Shown here in pieces: positions 23,305-26,001 of a DNA stretch of 26,001 nt (position 1 is the stretch's first letter; the number at the start of each line of letters is the position of its first letter). The stretch comes from CAYILR01 sp964364175 (GTDB lineage: Bacteria; Bdellovibrionota; UBA1018). The stretch spans positions 1 to 26,001 of the forward strand of contig CAYILR010000050.1 in assembly GCA_964364175.1 (NCBI GenBank), read 5' to 3'. The notes below the pieces were generated by a model. The model did not search any database and was not told where the DNA came from. It worked only from the letters and a program-made list of their open reading frames with translations. A program made the position numbers and the translations under genes.

Positions 23305-24248
23305 CGAGGCCCCTCCCCTACGCATCCTGCTCCGGGGCAGTGCTTTTGCACTGTCGGGTGGCTTCGCTCCTGCTCAGCCTCTTGCAGCCAAGGGATGAGC
23401 AAATCCTGGATTTGGAGTTTGCGATTCAACGGTGCCGCGAGATTTTGCCGCGACCTTGCGACTCGGTCCGAGTTTTCCACCCAGAATTGAATCAGTTTGG
23501 GATCCTCTGAGTTCTGGCGCGCGAGTTGAGCGGAGCGTTTTTCGAGTTCATCCAGAAGCAATTGATAGTGATCGGTTTCTTTCGACGCCCAATCCAAAAC
23601 CGAATCGAGTTCGGCCGCTGGATTTTTAAAGAATCGTTGAATACTTTGCAATCCGTCCCAGACGGATTCTTCTTGAATGAGGAGTGCGCGCTTCCAGCTG
23701 CCGGCTCCGAGGTCGAGTGCTTGGCGGATTTTTACTTCTGGAACACCCGATTCCCTCAGGACTGTTGCGAGAGTGGCGTCGGGGAAAGGCCTTAGGCGAA
23801 TGACTTGGCAGCGCGAGAGCAGCGTTGGCAGCAAAAGCGACGAATCTCCCGAGGTCAGGATGAAAACCCAGCCTGTGGGCGGTTCTTCGAGGAGTTTTAG
23901 CAGAGAGTTGGTCGCCTGCGGAGTCATTTGCTCGGCGTTCGGGATCAGAAACACGCGGTATTGATCGCCCCAGCCGCCGAAGCCTTGGGTTTCCTTGAGC
24001 TTGCGGAACTGATCGATTTTCAGGGACTCTCCGCCTTCTTCCGGCAGGATCTCGGTGAGGTTGTAATCCTTGCATCCCATCCAATCCGCGAGGTAGTGCG
24101 CCAGGGTTCGTTTGCCAACGCCGCGCGGGCCGGTCAGGAGCAAAACAGGAGCAGGTTTGCCTTCCTTTTTCCAATGATCCAGATAGGGCTGCAGGGTTTG
24201 CAGGTGATGGTCGAGGACGGATTTTTGCGGGGCGGGGAATTTGCTCAT
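23301..24248 (-). CDS. holB: DNA polymerase III delta-prime subunit
   Basis: A 315-residue clamp-loader subunit. It has the AAA+ features of the family: Walker A GPRGVGKRT (40-48), the segment FLIPNAEQMTPQATNSLLKL, LEEPP and the sensor-type LSRCQVIRL (144-152). The zinc module with four cysteines that HolB and DnaX usually carry after Walker A is missing. Only Cys59 remains and the region is short. Placement after tmk (4-nt overlap) supports holB. The last 20-odd residues (HPTVQKHCPGAGCVGEGPR) are encoded by a dispersed repeat and are unlikely to be ancestral. Its stop overlaps the next ATPase gene by 4 nt. Confidence 0.88.
   Translation of the reverse strand: MSKFPAPQKSVLDHHLQTLQPYLDHWKKEGKPAPVLLLTGPRGVGKRTLAHYLADWMGCKDYNLTEILPEEGGESLKIDQFRKLKETQGFGGWGDQYRVFLIPNAEQMTPQATNSLLKLLEEPPTGWVFILTSGDSSLLLPTLLSRCQVIRLRPFPDATLATVLRESGVPEVKIRQALDLGAGSWKRALLIQEESVWDGLQSIQRFFKNPAAELDSVLDWASKETDHYQLLLDELEKRSAQLARQNSEDPKLIQFWVENSDRVARSRQNLAAPLNRKLQIQDLLIPWLQEAEQERSHPTVQKHCPGAGCVGEGPR
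23312..23373 (+). repeat. 62-bp dispersed repeat, copy A, inside the 3' end of holB
   Basis: This plus-oriented copy matches 25700-25761 (minus) at about 49 of 62 positions. It contains TGCTCCGGGGCAG and a perfect hairpin, CAGTGC-TTTT-GCACTG (23338-23353). The two positions that differ inside the stem between copies are both compensated on the other strand. It supplies the C-terminal codons of holB and abuts the ribosome-binding site of the next gene. Confidence 0.7.
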
Positions 24249-24886
24249 GGGGTTCTTCTTTTTAAGCGGAGCAGGCTGCTCCGCTTGTTGAAAACTAGCA
24301 TAAATTGATCGGCGAGTTGTTCAGGAAGATATTTGTGGGAATTCAACACCGTCCAGCGTTTGGGGCTCTTGCGAATGACTTTCAAAAATCCTTGGCGGAC
24401 TTTTTTCTGAAATCCCTCGCCCTCTTTTTCAAAACGAGTGATCTCGGTGGCGCGCTTGAGGCCTTCGGCGGGGGGGAGATCGACGAAAATCGACCAGTCT
24501 GGCTTGAGGCCGCGAGTGGCCAGGTGATTGAGTTTTTCGAGTTCTCGCAGATTCAGTCCGCGAGCATGGCCCTGATAGGCGAGAGTCGAATCCGTGAATC
24601 GATCGCAGAGCACAACCTTGCCTTCGGCTAGGGCGGGGAGAATGATTCGCTCCACGTGCTCGGATCGCGCAGCTTGGTAGAGGAAAGCTTCGGTCCACGG
24701 GTGCATCGATTCTTCGAGCAAAATCGGGCGGATTTTTTCAGCCACCGGAGTACCGCCGGGTTCGCGCGTGCGGATGCAAGGGACGCCAGTGAGCCGCAGT
24801 CGAGTTAGGATTTCCTGGATGAGAGTGGACTTGCCTGCTCCCTCAGTTCCCTCGAATGTAATGAACGTTCCCCTGCGTCGCGCCAT
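24245..24886 (-). CDS. tmk: Thymidylate kinase
   Basis: A 213-residue thymidylate kinase, which phosphorylates dTMP to dTDP. The P-loop is EGTEGAGKST (12-21), the substrate segment REPGGT lies at 41-46 and DRF at 95-97, followed by STLAYQG. The LID region contains RATEITRFEKEGEGF. Length is typical. The stop overlaps holB's start by 4 nt. A GYF-domain gene lies 47 nt upstream on the same strand, so it may be read from the same promoter. No unusual residue was noticed. Confidence 0.95.
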   Translation of the reverse strand: MARRRGTFITFEGTEGAGKSTLIQEILTRLRLTGVPCIRTREPGGTPVAEKIRPILLEESMHPWTEAFLYQAARSEHVERIILPALAEGKVVLCDRFTDSTLAYQGHARGLNLRELEKLNHLATRGLKPDWSIFVDLPPAEGLKRATEITRFEKEGEGFQKKVRQGFLKVIRKSPKRWTVLNSHKYLPEQLADQFMLVFNKRSSLLRLKRRTP

Positions 24887-24933
24887 GCCGTTTATTCAGT
24901 ACAATAAGCGGCTGGTTCTCACAAGTGGGAGGC

Positions 24934-25671
24934 TTAGTATTCGCGGCCGAATTCGTCGGTTTGGCCGGAGCCGGGCTGAGGCGGAGTCGGTGGGTCGATG
25001 CTGGGGGAGGCAGGCTGCAGGTTGGCTTCGATGGGTTCAGGGTAATTCGGTGGTTGCTCGGGCGATCCTGCTAGGGAGCGATTGTCGTTCTCGGGATGGG
25101 ATTGATTAACGGCTGCCGCTGCTGCGGTTTCCTCGGGTGGCATTTGCATTCCGGGGTGGTTTTCCAGCGCCGGAGTTTCGGGATTTGCATTGGCGGGCAT
25201 GCGTTTGGGTGTGCCCGGAGTGGCAGGAGCTGTTTTGTTGGCTTGAGTGTTCTGAGGAGACTGGACTGCAGGAGCGAAAGATGTGCTGGACGCCGTGGTC
25301 TCCGGTGGTTTCTTCAGGAAAACCCAAGTGCCCCACGCGCCAAAACCCACGATCAGAACCAGAGCGGCAATCAGCCAGAACTGGCCAGGAATCCGTCCAC
25401 CCATACGTTGGACCATCGTGGGCATCGGGGTCTGTTGAGTTTTCTCGCGAATATTTTGAAAGGTTTTGAGTAGATCTGAATTAGCCTCCTCGGAAGTTTC
25501 GAGAAGACGGATGATTTGTACGGACTCGTTGGAAGTCTTGTTAGGGAAGACGCGCTGAGAGGGTTGCACTTCGCCATCCTCAAGCAGCGAACGCAGCTGC
25601 TCAATCGAGTAGGGGCCCACTCGCTGACCGGGAGTTTCGAGGTACCAGGTAGCTTCCTTTGGATTACGCAT
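24934..25671 (-). CDS. GYF-domain single-pass membrane protein
   Basis: A 245-residue protein. Residues 8-60 fit a GYF_2 domain, a fold that binds proline-rich peptides, with WYLETPGQRVGPYSIEQL (9-26) and a following DGEVQPSQRVF. A linker leads to one membrane segment at about 98-119 (FWLIAALVLIVGFGAWGTWV). The last 125 residues are Pro/Ala/Thr/Asn-rich and probably disordered. The N-terminus should be cytoplasmic with the long tail outside. It ends with the short acidic DEFGREY. A TAGAAT box about 10 nt upstream may be the -10 element, leaving a very short leader. Its own proline-rich tail could be a ligand for another GYF protein, but that is a guess. Confidence 0.75.
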   Translation of the reverse strand: MRNPKEATWYLETPGQRVGPYSIEQLRSLLEDGEVQPSQRVFPNKTSNESVQIIRLLETSEEANSDLLKTFQNIREKTQQTPMPTMVQRMGGRIPGQFWLIAALVLIVGFGAWGTWVFLKKPPETTASSTSFAPAVQSPQNTQANKTAPATPGTPKRMPANANPETPALENHPGMQMPPEETAAAAAVNQSHPENDNRSLAGSPEQPPNYPEPIEANLQPASPSIDPPTPPQPGSGQTDEFGREY

Positions 25672-25691
25672 CCTGACTTAAATTCTAGCAT

Positions 25692-25736
25692 AAAATCTCG
25701 CAGGAGCGAGATTTTCCGACAGCGTCAAAACGCTGC
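25692..25736 (-). promoter_or_regulatory. Two tandem perfect hairpins upstream of the GYF gene
   Basis: AAAATCTCG-CAGGAG-CGAGATTTT is a perfect 9-bp stem starting near 25692. CAGCGT-CAAA-ACGCTG is a perfect 6-bp stem at about 25720-25735. They lie 20-65 nt before the GYF gene start. The second hairpin is part of the dispersed repeat at 25700-25761. They could act in the leader or as a block to transcription from upstream. Confidence 0.5.
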
Positions 25737-25761
25737 CCCGGAGCACGATGCGGAGGGGAGG
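25700..25761 (-). repeat. 62-bp dispersed repeat, copy B, upstream of the GYF gene
   Basis: The minus-strand partner of the copy at 23312-23373. It shares CCTCCCCT, CGCATC, TGCTCCGGGGCAG, CTGTCGG and CGCTCCTGC. Its hairpin, CAGCGT-TTTG-ACGCTG, differs from the other copy by two compensated base pairs. It is intergenic here, unlike copy A. Confidence 0.7.
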
Positions 25762-25948
25762 AAGGTAGAATTCAAAGTCCGCTCGTAGGCGAGGGGGAGC
25801 ACAGTTCGTGTGCGTATAACCGTCTTAACAATCAGAGAGCAAAACAAAAAAACCCCCATAATTTTATACACATAAAATATTAATTATTACTTTGAAACAA
25901 AACCATTTTGCCAGTATTATTAATTTATTAACTCGTTAAAGGATTGAG
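25762..25948. other. AT-rich non-coding stretch at the right end
   Basis: No gene is seen. It contains small dyads near 25790-25815 (GCACA-GTTCG-TGTGC) and an A-run, followed by a very AT-rich tract that may hold promoters for a gene outside the window. Confidence 0.5.
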
Positions 25949-25976
25949 CTGTGCCCCGGAGAGGTCGCGCGTCAAA
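25949..25976 (-). repeat. Short repeat, CTCCGGGGCA family, right copy
   Basis: On the minus strand this reads TTTGACGC, then CCTCTCCGGGGCACAG, matching the copy at 27-54 with three mismatches. The two copies lie near opposite ends of the window in opposite orientation. Confidence 0.5.
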
Positions 25977-26001
25977 ATTTGAGGAAGTATTTTTTTGACG
26001 G

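Overview
The window looks like chromosome from a predatory-type or related Bdellovibrionota/Oligoflexia bacterium. This rests on gene content only: two TIGR02147 (DUF4423) regulators, secreted proteins opening with a GGGGDxC motif, a chromosomal Smc, LolA, an Mla-type lipid transporter, and a degraded HNH gene of a type I associate with that group. No species can be named. Most of the window is ordinary, tightly packed chromosome.

Left part (1-3222): about 560 bp without a large gene holds a 27-codon ORF with a strong ribosome-binding site, several hairpins and a 126-bp nested inverted repeat. It is followed by a regulator/secreted-protein pair. The secreted protein carries a CsgG/LpoB-like region and five 35-residue repeats. 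A second regulator/secreted-protein pair of the same architecture sits at 9915-11601, so the window holds two diverged copies of one two-gene cassette.

Centre (3335-9820, + strand): smc overlaps a lolA-like gene. A three-gene operon follows with a consensus promoter: a degenerate HDOD-like protein, a STAS-like/coiled-coil protein and a small coiled-coil protein, joined by 4-nt and 1-nt overlaps. On the minus strand (16378-11609) a membrane protein, carB, a double zinc-ribbon protein and an FMN reductase form one compact operon. A TIGR02757 gene diverges from it.

Right part (minus strand, 25671-17207): a GYF-domain membrane protein, then a dense operon of tmk, holB, two ABC ATPases and two MlaE-type permeases. 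After the permeases come a small unknown gene with a strong terminator and a frameshifted HNH pseudogene. An MlaD-type MCE protein and a secreted protein follow. The two ATPases carry complementary defects, a changed signature in one and a missing switch histidine in the other. These would fall in the same composite ATP site, which suggests a heterodimeric, asymmetric Mla-like lipid transporter.

Short repeats sharing the core CTCCGGGGCA occur between or at the ends of genes. Two 62-bp copies differ by compensatory changes in a hairpin, and one forms the C-terminus of HolB. No tRNA, rRNA, CRISPR array or intact insertion sequence was seen.
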